Assembly (NCBI GenBank): GCA_021158845.1
Contig: JAGGSY010000108.1
Coordinates: 1 to 22,202 of the forward strand
Length of the DNA: 22,202 nt
Reading direction: 5' to 3'
Origin: Caldisericia bacterium
GTDB lineage: Bacteria; Caldisericota; Caldisericia; B22-G15
Shown here: in pieces, positions 15,382-22,202 of the stretch
Layout of the letters: the number at the start of each line of letters is the position of its first letter
How positions within the stretch are numbered: position 1 is the first letter of the stretch
Made by a program: the position numbers and the translations under genes
Notes under the pieces: model-generated
Told to the model about the DNA's origin: nothing
Seen by the model: the letters and a program-made list of their open reading frames with translations, nothing else
The model's database searches: none

Positions 15382-16458
15382 ATGGAGAAGTTTATTTTAA
15401 AGTATTTCAACCTTATAAGAACCATAATTGCTATAGCTATAGGATTAATAATAAGCATCTTTGTTATATATGTGATAAGTAAAAATCCTGGTTTTTCCCT
15501 TAAATCTTTCCTTTTGGGACCATTTTTATCCAAAAGTAGATTTGGAAATTTGATAGAAACTGCATCTCCAATAATTTTTTGCGGACTTGCCATAGCAGTT
15601 CCCTTTCAGGCAGAGCAATTTAATGTTGGAGCAGAGGGAGCTTTGTTTATTGGTGCAGCTATAGGAACTGCCTTTGCTGTATCAACAAGTATGCCAGCCA
15701 TAATTCATATTCCCCTTGTTCTTCTTGTAGCAGGTCTTGTTGGTGCATTCTGGGGATTTATCCCTGGAATACTCAAAGCAAAGTGGAATGCCAGCGAGCT
15801 TGTTTCTTCTCTTATGCTGAACTATGTAGCCTATTTTCTTGGTTTATATATAATAAACTACCACTTCAGAGATAAATCAGCTGGTTATCTGGTATCCTAT
15901 CAATTACCAAAAACTGCATGGCTTACACAGTTTGTACCTGGCACAAGAATACACTGGGGAATTGTACTTGCCTTTGTTTTTGCAATACTTGTTTACTTCT
16001 TCCTCTATCATACAACTCTTGGCTATGAAATCAGAATGACAGGTTTTAATATCCATTTCTCAAGGTATGGTGGTATCAATGTCTTTAAAGTAATAGTAAT
16101 ATCTCAGGTAATCGGTGGCTTTATAGCAGGTATTGCAGGGATGACAGAGGTTATGGGAATACACAGGAGGTTTAACTGGCAGATGACTCCTGGATATGGA
16201 TGGGATGGAGTTGTTGTTGCCATTATTGGAAGAAATCATCCAATATCCATTGTTCTTGCTTCACTCTTTCTTGCATATCTAAGAGTTGGAGGTCAGGTTC
16301 TTAACCTTCTATCGGATATACCATCAGAGATGGTTACAGTCATTGAGGCAATTATAATTCTATTGATTACAGCAGAGGCATTCCTTGAGCAATGGAGATA
16401 CAGAATAACTGTTAAGGAGGCAGAGAGAAAGGAGGTAGAGCATGAACCCACTTCTTAA
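15382..16458 (+). CDS. Nucleoside ABC importer permease 1
   Basis: A 358-residue integral membrane protein of the branched-chain/ribose-type permease family (BPD_transp_2). A first helix at about 11-32 is followed by eight or more hydrophobic segments; the family hallmark EQFNVGAEGALFIGAAIGTA (about 79-98) is present. The loop YEIRMTGFNIHFSRYGGI (about 215-232) is the expected coupling helix contacting the ATPase. The C-terminus is cytoplasmic and charged. It starts 2 nt after the ATPase stop and overlaps permease 2 by 17 nt. Its pairing with a BMP lipoprotein points to nucleosides rather than ribose or amino acids. Confidence 0.92.
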   Translation: MEKFILKYFNLIRTIIAIAIGLIISIFVIYVISKNPGFSLKSFLLGPFLSKSRFGNLIETASPIIFCGLAIAVPFQAEQFNVGAEGALFIGAAIGTAFAVSTSMPAIIHIPLVLLVAGLVGAFWGFIPGILKAKWNASELVSSLMLNYVAYFLGLYIINYHFRDKSAGYLVSYQLPKTAWLTQFVPGTRIHWGIVLAFVFAILVYFFLYHTTLGYEIRMTGFNIHFSRYGGINVFKVIVISQVIGGFIAGIAGMTEVMGIHRRFNWQMTPGYGWDGVVVAIIGRNHPISIVLASLFLAYLRVGGQVLNLLSDIPSEMVTVIEAIIILLITAEAFLEQWRYRITVKEAERKEVEHEPTS

Positions 16459-17386
16459 AAGTATACTCTCTCCTGATTTTGGTTTCGCTGTCTTAAGAGT
16501 TATGACTCCAATACTTTACCCTGCAATTGGGGTTGCAATTTCTGCCCTTGCAGGTTCCACAAACATTGCTCTTGAAGGTATAATGCTTGTTTCTGCTTTT
16601 ACCGGCGTTATGGTAAGCGCTTTTACTGGGAGTCTATTCCTTGCTCTTATTACAGGAATACTTGCTGGTGTTGGATTATCAGCACTCCTTGGATACTTCC
16701 ATCTTAAATTAAAAGCAGATATAATTCTTGCAGCTATAGCTTTAAATATGTTTGCATCGGGTATAACAATATTCTTCCTCTACATATTTGCTCATGATAA
16801 GGGAACATCAAGTTCTTTAAAGAGTCTTGTCTTTCCCTCCTATCAAATTCCGATAATAAAGGATATCCCAATTTTAGGAAGGATTATAAGTGGGCATAAT
16901 ATACTAACATATTTTGCTTTGATTTCCGTTGTAATTTTCTACTATATCATATATAAGACACCTCTTGGATTAAGAATTAGAGCAGTTGGTCAGAATCCAG
17001 ATGCCGCAGAATCTGTGGGTGTGGATGTGAATAAGATAAAGATGTACTCCCTACTTTTATCTGGATTTTTTGGTGCCCTTGGTGGACTCTATCTCTCCAT
17101 GGGTTATGTATCATGGTTCTCAAGGGATATGACTGCAGGTAGAGGGTTTATTGCAATTGCTGCATCTGCCCTTGGTGGAAATTTACCCCTTGGCACTTTT
17201 CTTGGTTCATTGCTTTTTGGAATAGTTAATGCACTTGCAATATATCTTGCATCCCTTGAGATTCCTTCAGAGTTTATCCAAATGATTCCATACATAGCTA
17301 CCGTTATCGCACTGACAATTTATTCAATACGGGCAATGGCAAGAACAAAGAGGAGGAAAAAGATAAGTGAAGAAAGTACTACTTGA
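16442..17386 (+). CDS. Nucleoside ABC importer permease 2
   Basis: A 314-residue integral membrane protein of the same superfamily as permease 1, shorter at the N-terminus. It has the family motif STNIALEGIMLVSAFTGVM (about 39-57) and the coupling-helix segment GLRIRAVGQNPDAAESVGVD (about 177-196), with eight or so membrane helices and a basic C-terminal tail. It would form a heterodimer with permease 1. It starts within the last codons of permease 1, with GGAGGTAGAG upstream, and overlaps the second nucleoside hydrolase by 20 nt, tying uptake to cleavage. Confidence 0.92.
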   Translation: MNPLLKSILSPDFGFAVLRVMTPILYPAIGVAISALAGSTNIALEGIMLVSAFTGVMVSAFTGSLFLALITGILAGVGLSALLGYFHLKLKADIILAAIALNMFASGITIFFLYIFAHDKGTSSSLKSLVFPSYQIPIIKDIPILGRIISGHNILTYFALISVVIFYYIIYKTPLGLRIRAVGQNPDAAESVGVDVNKIKMYSLLLSGFFGALGGLYLSMGYVSWFSRDMTAGRGFIAIAASALGGNLPLGTFLGSLLFGIVNALAIYLASLEIPSEFIQMIPYIATVIALTIYSIRAMARTKRRKKISEESTT

Positions 17387-18317
17387 TTGTGACCCCGGTC
17401 ATGACGATATGATGGCAATAATGCTTGCCCTCTATTCAGAGGAACTTGATGTTCTTGGAATAACAACTGTTGCAGGGAATCAGACAGGAGAGAAAACTTT
17501 TTTAAATGCACTTAAAACCCTTACTCTCATAGGAGAAAAGAATGTAGTGGTTGCAAGAGGTTTTGACAAACCATTGTTCAGAGACCTCGTTGTTGCACCA
17601 AAGATACATGGAGTATCTGGACTTGATGGGGCGGATCTTCCAGAGCCTGAAGTTGAGCCATCAAATATGCATGCGGTAGATTTTATTATTGAAACAGCGA
17701 TGAACTCTAATGAGAGTGTTTATCTTATTCCCACAGGTCCACTTACAAATGTTGCTGTGGCTTTACTGAAGGAGCCTAAAATAAAGAGGAAGATAGAAAA
17801 AATCGTACTTATGGGTGGTGCAGTATTTGATTCCAATATAACTCCAGCATCTGAATTTAACATCTTTGTGGATCCAGAGGCGGCGAGGATTGTATTTGAA
17901 TCAGGTGTTAACATAACCATGGTAGGACTTGATGTTACGAACAAAACACTCTTATCCTTTGATGATATAGAAGAGATAGGGAAGATGAACGGTAGGGTTT
18001 CAAGAGTCATCTCTCCTCTTCTTAAATTCTTCGCTTCAACCAACAAAGAAGTCTTTGGAATTAATGGTGCACCACTACACGATGCTCTCGCTGTTTCCTA
18101 TGTTATTGATCCATCTATACTTAAGACAGAGTATCTTCATGTAGATATTGAGACAAGGGGAGAATTTACAAGGGGAGAGACTGTAGTCGATGTTTATAGG
18201 ATTACAGGAAAAGACCCCAATGCAGATGTTGCCTTTGAGGTGGATGTAAAAAAATTCAAAAATCTTATATTTGATATGATAAAATATTTTGATCAAAAAT
18301 TAAAAAATCAAGGTTGA
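17367..18317 (+). CDS. Inosine-uridine preferring nucleoside hydrolase family protein 2
   Basis: A 316-residue ribonucleoside hydrolase. The Ca-binding signature is DCDPGHDDMMA (residues 7-17), with HGVSGLDGADLP (81-92), TGPLTNVAVAL (123-133), MGGAVFDSNITPASEFNIF (149-167), VDPEA and, at the second Ca-site Asp, His238-Asp239 in GAPLHDALAV. Unlike the first copy, it keeps the classical Pro in the signature and the His beside the Ca-binding Asp, so it fits the group with a His acid for the leaving base. It overlaps permease 2 by 20 nt, with an AGAGGAGGAAAAAG ribosome site inside the permease gene. Two divergent hydrolases flanking one importer suggest division of labour between purine and pyrimidine nucleosides. 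Confidence 0.93.
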   Translation: MKKVLLDCDPGHDDMMAIMLALYSEELDVLGITTVAGNQTGEKTFLNALKTLTLIGEKNVVVARGFDKPLFRDLVVAPKIHGVSGLDGADLPEPEVEPSNMHAVDFIIETAMNSNESVYLIPTGPLTNVAVALLKEPKIKRKIEKIVLMGGAVFDSNITPASEFNIFVDPEAARIVFESGVNITMVGLDVTNKTLLSFDDIEEIGKMNGRVSRVISPLLKFFASTNKEVFGINGAPLHDALAVSYVIDPSILKTEYLHVDIETRGEFTRGETVVDVYRITGKDPNADVAFEVDVKKFKNLIFDMIKYFDQKLKNQG

Positions 18318-18332
18318 ACTAAAGGAGGGAGC

Positions 18333-18689
18333 ATGGACGAGGTTCTAAAGGAGATTCTCAGACTTGAACATTCAAAAGGTGCCTTGGTTGTCGGAAGAGA
18401 TGGATTGGTTATTTCCTCTGTTGGAATGGTGGATCTTGACATCGATACCGTTGGAGCTCTTGCATCTTCTACTCTTGGCACTACTGAAGTTTTGGGGGAA
18501 GAGGCTAAACTTGGAAAGCTTGACCAGATCATTCTTCAGTACAAAGATGGCATAGCTCTTGTCCAGATAATAAGCGATGAATGGATTTTGTTCCTTATGG
18601 GTGATAGAAGCATGAATATAGGAATGGCAAGGTATGTTATTAGGAAAGTTGCCCCAAAGATCGTTGAATCTTTAACCAGGTCTTTTTAA
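18333..18689 (+). CDS. Roadblock/LC7 domain protein 1
   Basis: A 118-residue single-domain protein of the Roadblock/LC7 (MglB-like) fold: an N-terminal helix (DEVLKEILRLEHSKG), the strand pair GALVVGRDGLVISSVG (residues 16-31), a central helix (DTVGALASSTLGTTEVLGEE), the strands LDQIILQYKDGIALVQII and DEWILFLMGD, and a C-terminal helix (MARYVIRKVAPKIVESL). Prokaryotic Roadblock proteins dimerise and bind Ras-like GTPases as activators or scaffolds; MglB on MglA is the known case. The small GTPase encoded two genes on is the obvious partner. It has AAAGGAGGGAGC before its ATG and starts 15 nt after nucleoside hydrolase 2. Confidence 0.88.
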   Translation: MDEVLKEILRLEHSKGALVVGRDGLVISSVGMVDLDIDTVGALASSTLGTTEVLGEEAKLGKLDQIILQYKDGIALVQIISDEWILFLMGDRSMNIGMARYVIRKVAPKIVESLTRSF

Positions 18690-18708
18690 CTATGAGGGTT
18701 AAGATAAT

Positions 18709-19236
18709 ATGAATACTCTTTTAGATTTTAAAGAGGAAGATCTGATTTTACTCTCAAAATTCCATGATATATTGAAGAATTACTCGGAAGAGTTTTCAAA
18801 TAGACTTGTTGAAAAGATACTATTAAAGGAAGAAACAAGAAAGCTTATGGAGAGATCAGAGGTCCTAAAGGATGATGAAAGGGCAAGGAGTTTAATTTCA
18901 AAGGATTCAGAATTCTACCTATCCATATTTAGTGGAGACAGTGAGACCATAGCAGAATGGTTTTCAAGGATAGCAAAGACACATTTTAAAAATTTGATCC
19001 CGCCAGAATATGTAATATCATTATCCTCCTTCATTGTTGATTTTACCATCGAAAAATTGATTAATAATAATTTAACTTCTGATGAACTTATAAAGGTAAA
19101 TTTAGCCCTAAACCACATTCTCAATGAGGGAATCTCTTTAATCTCCTATATTTTCTATAAAAGTTTGATTAAAATTCTTGGTATAAGAAGGGATCTTCTA
19201 ATAAGACTTGCTAAGTATGGAACAGAGAAGATTTAA
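18709..19236 (+). CDS. Protoglobin/globin-sensor-like single-domain protein
   Basis: A 175-residue, all-helical protein that I read as a stand-alone protoglobin or globin-coupled-sensor domain. The match is in order: a first helix pair LLSKFHDILKNYSEEFSNRL (residues 14-33), VEKILLKEETRKLME (34-48), the EFYLSIFSGDSETIAEWF block (68-85), then RIAKTHFKNLIPPEYVIS (87-104), which matches the family's R-I-x-x-x-H-x-x-x-x-(L/I)-P-P-x-(W/Y) pattern with His92 as probable proximal haem ligand. The remaining helices end at about 170. There is no output domain, so the signal must pass by protein contact; the flanking Roadblock and GTPase genes are the likely partners. It overlaps the GTPase gene by 20 nt. 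Haem binding and oxygen or redox sensing are inferred. A globin-fold sensor that has lost haem is the main alternative. Confidence 0.65.
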   Translation: MNTLLDFKEEDLILLSKFHDILKNYSEEFSNRLVEKILLKEETRKLMERSEVLKDDERARSLISKDSEFYLSIFSGDSETIAEWFSRIAKTHFKNLIPPEYVISLSSFIVDFTIEKLINNNLTSDELIKVNLALNHILNEGISLISYIFYKSLIKILGIRRDLLIRLAKYGTEKI

Positions 19237-19708
19237 GAGAAGGGTTAAGGTTGTTGTGCTTGGCAATGCTGAAGCTGGGAAATCCACCCTTATAAAGACT
19301 CTTATTCCAGATTCTATAAATATAGAGTACAAAGGGAGAACTATTGCTCTTGATTTCGGTGTGATAGAGAAAAATGGAATAAGGTTCCACATATTTGGAA
19401 CACCTGGTCAGAGGAGGTTTGAAATTGTAAGAGATGTTATTTCTGAGGGTGCAGATTTGTTTATATATGTCTTTGATCCTTCGCTTGGTATCTCCAGGTA
19501 TGATTCAGAGGTTATATCTCTATTAAAAGAAAAGAGATTAAAAGGTTTCTTCTTTATAAATCTTAGAGAGTCAAGCGGGAGGGATTTGAATGTGGAAAAA
19601 GAACTTTCTACACTCTTAAAGCCAAAGAATTACCACTTTGTATTTGGTTCTGCAAAGGATTCAGATATTAAGAAAGATATTTTAGATGAACTTTTAAATT
19701 TACTCTGA
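19217..19708 (+). CDS. Small Ras-like GTPase (COG2229/MglA-related)
   Basis: A 163-residue GTPase domain without extensions. The P-loop is GNAEAGKST (16-24), switch I has Thr42 followed by ALDFG (44-48), and the G3 motif is FGTPGQRRF (60-68), with Gly replacing the Asp of DTPGQ as is common in COG2229. G5 is GSAK (144-147). The G4 motif NKxD is not recognisable: the strand reads FFFINLRESS, with Asn115 but no Lys or Asp at the expected places, so guanine specificity may be loose or use other residues. I prefer the ATG at 19217, which overlaps the globin gene by 20 nt; a TTG at 19208 would add three residues. No clear Shine-Dalgarno is present, so translation probably depends on the upstream gene. 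It sits between two Roadblock-like proteins, its likely regulators. Confidence 0.85.
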   Translation: MEQRRFKRRVKVVVLGNAEAGKSTLIKTLIPDSINIEYKGRTIALDFGVIEKNGIRFHIFGTPGQRRFEIVRDVISEGADLFIYVFDPSLGISRYDSEVISLLKEKRLKGFFFINLRESSGRDLNVEKELSTLLKPKNYHFVFGSAKDSDIKKDILDELLNLL

Positions 19709-19715
19709 GATAAAA

Positions 19716-20090
19716 ATGGAAGATAATAGATTGAGAGAAGTATTAAATATAATTCTGAATAGGGTGAAGGGTTCTGTAGCTATATACATTTCTGATTCCA
19801 ATGGGTTTATGGTTGAAGGTATATCATTGAATGGACGAATCTATGAAGAAATCCCAATGTCAATATCTTTAAGCATAAGAGAGATGTTTAAAATGGAGAA
19901 CTTCTTTCACAAAGAAAAGATAAGGGGAATAATTGTTGAAAAAGAGACAGGATTTACATACATTGTTCCGTTTCTTAATAGTAAATATATTCTATCTATC
20001 TTTGGTGATGAGATTAACATTGGATTGATGAAGTATGTGGTGGATAAGCATAGAGGTAAAATACTTGAACTTTTAAAGGAGAGATCATGA
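19716..20090 (+). CDS. Divergent Roadblock/LC7-like protein 2
   Basis: A 124-residue protein with the Roadblock order of elements: an N-terminal helix (NRLREVLNIILNRVKG), the strand pair GSVAIYISDSNGFMVEGIS (residues 19-37), a central helix (SLSIREMFKMENFF), the strands IRGIIVEKETGFTYIVPF and YILSIFGD, and a C-terminal helix (GLMKYVVDKHRGKILELL). The final NIGLMKYVV segment mirrors NIGMARYVI in Roadblock protein 1, which supports shared ancestry despite low overall similarity. It starts 7 nt after the GTPase stop and overlaps the deaminase gene by 4 nt. A heterodimer with protein 1, or a second regulator of the GTPase, is a reasonable inference. Confidence 0.7.
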   Translation: MEDNRLREVLNIILNRVKGSVAIYISDSNGFMVEGISLNGRIYEEIPMSISLSIREMFKMENFFHKEKIRGIIVEKETGFTYIVPFLNSKYILSIFGDEINIGLMKYVVDKHRGKILELLKERS

Positions 20091-21385
20091 TTATAAAAAA
20101 CACAACAATTCTAAATTTTAAAGATTTAAGTGTTAAAAAGGATGTGGATGTTTTAATAGAGGGAAACAGAATCAAGAAGATTGGAAAGGGTCTTAATGGT
20201 GAAGAAGAGGTTATAGATGGAAGTAAATTCTATCTAACACCAGGGGTTACCAACTGCCACGCTCATGTGGCTATGACACTTTTAAGAGGAAGTGCTGAGG
20301 ATACAACCACCTTTGATTGGTTTAACAAGCACATCTGGATTTATGAGAAGAATCTCACGCCAGAGGGTGTTTATATTGGAACACTTCTTGGAGTGGCAGA
20401 GATGCTTCTCTCTGGAGTTACCCTTGTCTGTGATCACTATTTCTATATGGATAAAGCCTATAAGGCGTACAAAGAATCTGGAATAAGGGCGGATCTTGCA
20501 TGGGCTGTTTTTGGAACAGGAGAGGGTTGGGAGGAGAAGTTTAAGGAAGCCATGAATTTTACTGAAAGATACAGTGGTCTTGACGAGAGACTCACCATAA
20601 GTCTTGGTCCTCACTCTCCATACATATGTCCTGAAGAATTTTTGAAAAGAATTGCTGAGATTTCAGAAAGTACCGGTTTAAAATCTCATATCCATGTTTC
20701 AGAGGAGCAATGGGAGATAGACAAAAGTTTGAAAGAGAAGGGAAGAACACCTATTGAGTATTTAAAAGACATTGGAATCTTGAAAAAAGGAACCATACTC
20801 GCCCATGCATACTTTGCCACCGATTCAGACCTTGATCTCATAAAAAATGTAGGAGCATACATCTCTCATGCACCAAAGACATACATGAGATTTGGAGTAG
20901 TTAAGGATTTACTTCCAAGAGCAATTAAGAAGGGTATAAAAGTTTCCTTTGCCTCAGATGGTCCAGCATCAAATTCAAACATAAACATATTTGAAGTGGC
21001 AAGAGATGCTGCACTTCTTGCAAAAATTTCTACAGGAAACCCTGAAACTGGAAGGGTGGAAGAATTGATACCTCTTCTTTCCACTGGAGGTGAATTTATT
21101 GGAAGAGAAGATATTGGTGAAGTAAAGGAAGGGTTTATTGCAGACTTATTACTCATAAAAAAGGATTCTCCAAACATGAATCCTGATACAAACATATTTG
21201 CAAACATTCTTTACTCCCTTTCAGATAGAGATATTGATACAGTCATTGTTGATGGAAAGATTGTTGTGAAGAATGGTAAACTTTTAACCATTGATGTTGA
21301 CGAAGTGGTTAGAGAGGCAAACAGAATAAGGGATAAGATGATTGTAAAGAGAGATGAAAAACCGATGCAAACATTTGGAGTGTAA
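20087..21385 (+). CDS. mtaD: Amidohydrolase, MTA/SAH deaminase family
   Basis: A 432-residue metal-dependent TIM-barrel deaminase. Metal ligands His58 and His60 are in TNCHAHVAMTLLRG; His203 and Glu206 in HIHVSE; His240 in LAHAYF; and Asp291 in SDGPASNSNINIF. LGPHSPYICPEEF (173-185) and TTTFDWFNKHIW (73-84) are typical of the 5-methylthioadenosine/S-adenosylhomocysteine deaminase group, which turns the adenine moiety into hypoxanthine; members also deaminate adenosine or other amino-purines. Substrate choice cannot be settled from sequence. The segment SHAPKTYMRFG replaces the common HCPxSNxKL form, a hint of a particular subgroup. It overlaps Roadblock protein 2 by 4 nt and precedes a nucleoside phosphorylase, forming a deaminate-then-phosphorolyse pair. 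Confidence 0.88.
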   Translation: MIIKNTTILNFKDLSVKKDVDVLIEGNRIKKIGKGLNGEEEVIDGSKFYLTPGVTNCHAHVAMTLLRGSAEDTTTFDWFNKHIWIYEKNLTPEGVYIGTLLGVAEMLLSGVTLVCDHYFYMDKAYKAYKESGIRADLAWAVFGTGEGWEEKFKEAMNFTERYSGLDERLTISLGPHSPYICPEEFLKRIAEISESTGLKSHIHVSEEQWEIDKSLKEKGRTPIEYLKDIGILKKGTILAHAYFATDSDLDLIKNVGAYISHAPKTYMRFGVVKDLLPRAIKKGIKVSFASDGPASNSNINIFEVARDAALLAKISTGNPETGRVEELIPLLSTGGEFIGREDIGEVKEGFIADLLLIKKDSPNMNPDTNIFANILYSLSDRDIDTVIVDGKIVVKNGKLLTIDVDEVVREANRIRDKMIVKRDEKPMQTFGV

Positions 21386-21388
21386 AAG

Positions 21389-22126
21389 ATGAGTGAGTTT
21401 CATATAAAATGTGAGAGAGAAGATATTTCTCCCTATGTTATACTTGTTGGGAATCCAGATAGAGCAAAGAGGATTGCAGATGAATTTCTTAATGACTCAA
21501 AACTTGTTAATTCTTACAGATCACTTTTAACATATACAGGATATTACAAGGATTTAAAACTTACAGTTGCAACAACAGGTATGGGGGCTCCATCCACTGC
21601 AATAGTCCTGGAAGAACTCATACATCTTGGAGGGAAGGTCTTTATAAGAGTTGGTAGTGCAGGTGGAGTAAATCCAGAAATTGATGTGGGAGATGTTGTC
21701 GTTGCCACAGGGAGTATAAGGGATGATGGAACCACTCCCAAGTATCTTCCCTTAGGTTTTCCAGCAGTCCCAGACTTTGTTGTCTTATCAAAACTGGTTG
21801 AGGTCTCAAAGGAATTTTCAAATAGAGTTTTTTATGGAGTTGTAGCCTCCAGCGATACCTTTTACATTCCTTACAGTAAAGAGACCCTTAAGATTTTTGT
21901 TGAATCCGGTGTTCAAGCAGTGGAGATGGAGAGTGGATGTGTTTTTATTGTCTCTCAAAGAAGAAAAGTAAGATCTGGTGCCATTTTTGCCATAGATGGA
22001 AATGTTACCTTGGGAAAGATTAAACCCAAAGGTTCAGAGAGAAAGTATAAAGAAGGGGAGAACACTGCTATTAAAATTGCCCTTGAGACTCTTTTGAGAA
22101 TGTATCATGAAGAGAATAAGAAGTAA
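21389..22126 (+). CDS. NP-I family nucleoside phosphorylase (purine or uridine)
   Basis: A 245-residue phosphorylase that splits nucleosides with phosphate to give base plus ribose-1-phosphate. Landmarks are His5, the phosphate loop GNPDRAKRIA (21-30), TTGMGAPSTAI (62-72), RVGSAGGV (87-94), SIRDDGTTPKYLP (109-121), FPAVPDF (124-130) and the ribose-binding EMES (179-182). DGTT...Y.P...FPAVPD is more like uridine phosphorylases, but Asp203 (AIDGNV) falls where purine phosphorylases have their catalytic Asp and E. coli uridine phosphorylase does not. Following a purine deaminase gene by 3 nt favours inosine or a related purine. It gives the operon a phosphorolytic route beside the two hydrolases. 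Confidence 0.88.
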   Translation: MSEFHIKCEREDISPYVILVGNPDRAKRIADEFLNDSKLVNSYRSLLTYTGYYKDLKLTVATTGMGAPSTAIVLEELIHLGGKVFIRVGSAGGVNPEIDVGDVVVATGSIRDDGTTPKYLPLGFPAVPDFVVLSKLVEVSKEFSNRVFYGVVASSDTFYIPYSKETLKIFVESGVQAVEMESGCVFIVSQRRKVRSGAIFAIDGNVTLGKIKPKGSERKYKEGENTAIKIALETLLRMYHEENKK

Positions 22127-22202
22127 AATTCCCGGAAATATAGCCTTCATTCTTATGCTTCTTATCTCATCCTTGTGGACATTCTGGGGTGTGTCTGAAA
22201 TG
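22107..22202 (+). CDS. Membrane protein, N-terminal start (runs off right edge)
   Basis: From the ATG at 22107 the frame stays open to the window end, giving 32 residues: a basic start (MKRIRSKIPGN) and one hydrophobic segment (IAFILMLLISSLWTFWGVS) that looks like a first membrane helix or signal anchor. It would overlap the phosphorylase gene by 20 nt, the same overlap length seen at three other junctions in this operon. No family can be assigned from so little. Confidence 0.45.
   Translation, partial: MKRIRSKIPGNIAFILMLLISSLWTFWGVSEM

Overview
The window looks like a chromosomal segment from a low-GC, probably thermophilic, deep-branching bacterium. The base composition is AT-rich, arginine is mostly AGA/AGG, proteins are rich in Lys, Glu and Ile, intergenic gaps are very short, and the tryptophanyl-tRNA synthetase carries the cysteine set of the iron-sulfur form known from Thermotoga. 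I cannot name the genus. There are no tRNA or rRNA genes, insertion sequences or CRISPR arrays.

Two divergent operons start at about 7,503-7,569. The leftward (minus-strand) operon is housekeeping: coaX (type III pantothenate kinase), dusB, a quinate 5-dehydrogenase-like protein, greA, lysS, trpS, a DUF2007 protein, an RseC-like redox membrane protein, a DUF4388/PATAN protein and a membrane protein cut by the left edge. Most junctions are 1-10 nt gaps or 1-4 nt overlaps. The one exception is a gap of about 200 bp (1,486-1,686). It holds a highly structured RNA of about 163 nt with its own sigma70-type promoter, in a rod-like fold reminiscent of 6S RNA.

The rightward (plus-strand) operon appears to start from a leaderless promoter. 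It opens with a three-PASTA lipoprotein and rpe, then a mazEF-type toxin-antitoxin pair whose toxin reading frame is broken, or slippage-controlled, at an A9 run. A complete nucleoside uptake and breakdown pathway follows: an ADP-ribosylglycohydrolase-family protein, a ribokinase, nucleoside hydrolase 1, a BMP/PnrA-type lipoprotein, a terminator hairpin, a double ABC ATPase, two permeases and nucleoside hydrolase 2. The expected scheme is import of nucleosides, cleavage to base plus ribose, and phosphorylation of ribose, with Rpe nearby in pentose-phosphate metabolism.

The most unusual block is 18,333-20,090. It is a tight four-gene set encoding a Roadblock/LC7 protein, a stand-alone protoglobin/globin-sensor-like protein, a small Ras-like GTPase with a degenerate G4 motif, and a second divergent Roadblock-like protein. 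It sits between the nucleoside transport genes and two more salvage genes (an MTA/SAH-type amidohydrolase deaminase and an NP-I nucleoside phosphorylase). I infer a gas- or redox-sensing small-GTPase switch, possibly linked to nucleoside metabolism. A second membrane protein begins at the right edge.
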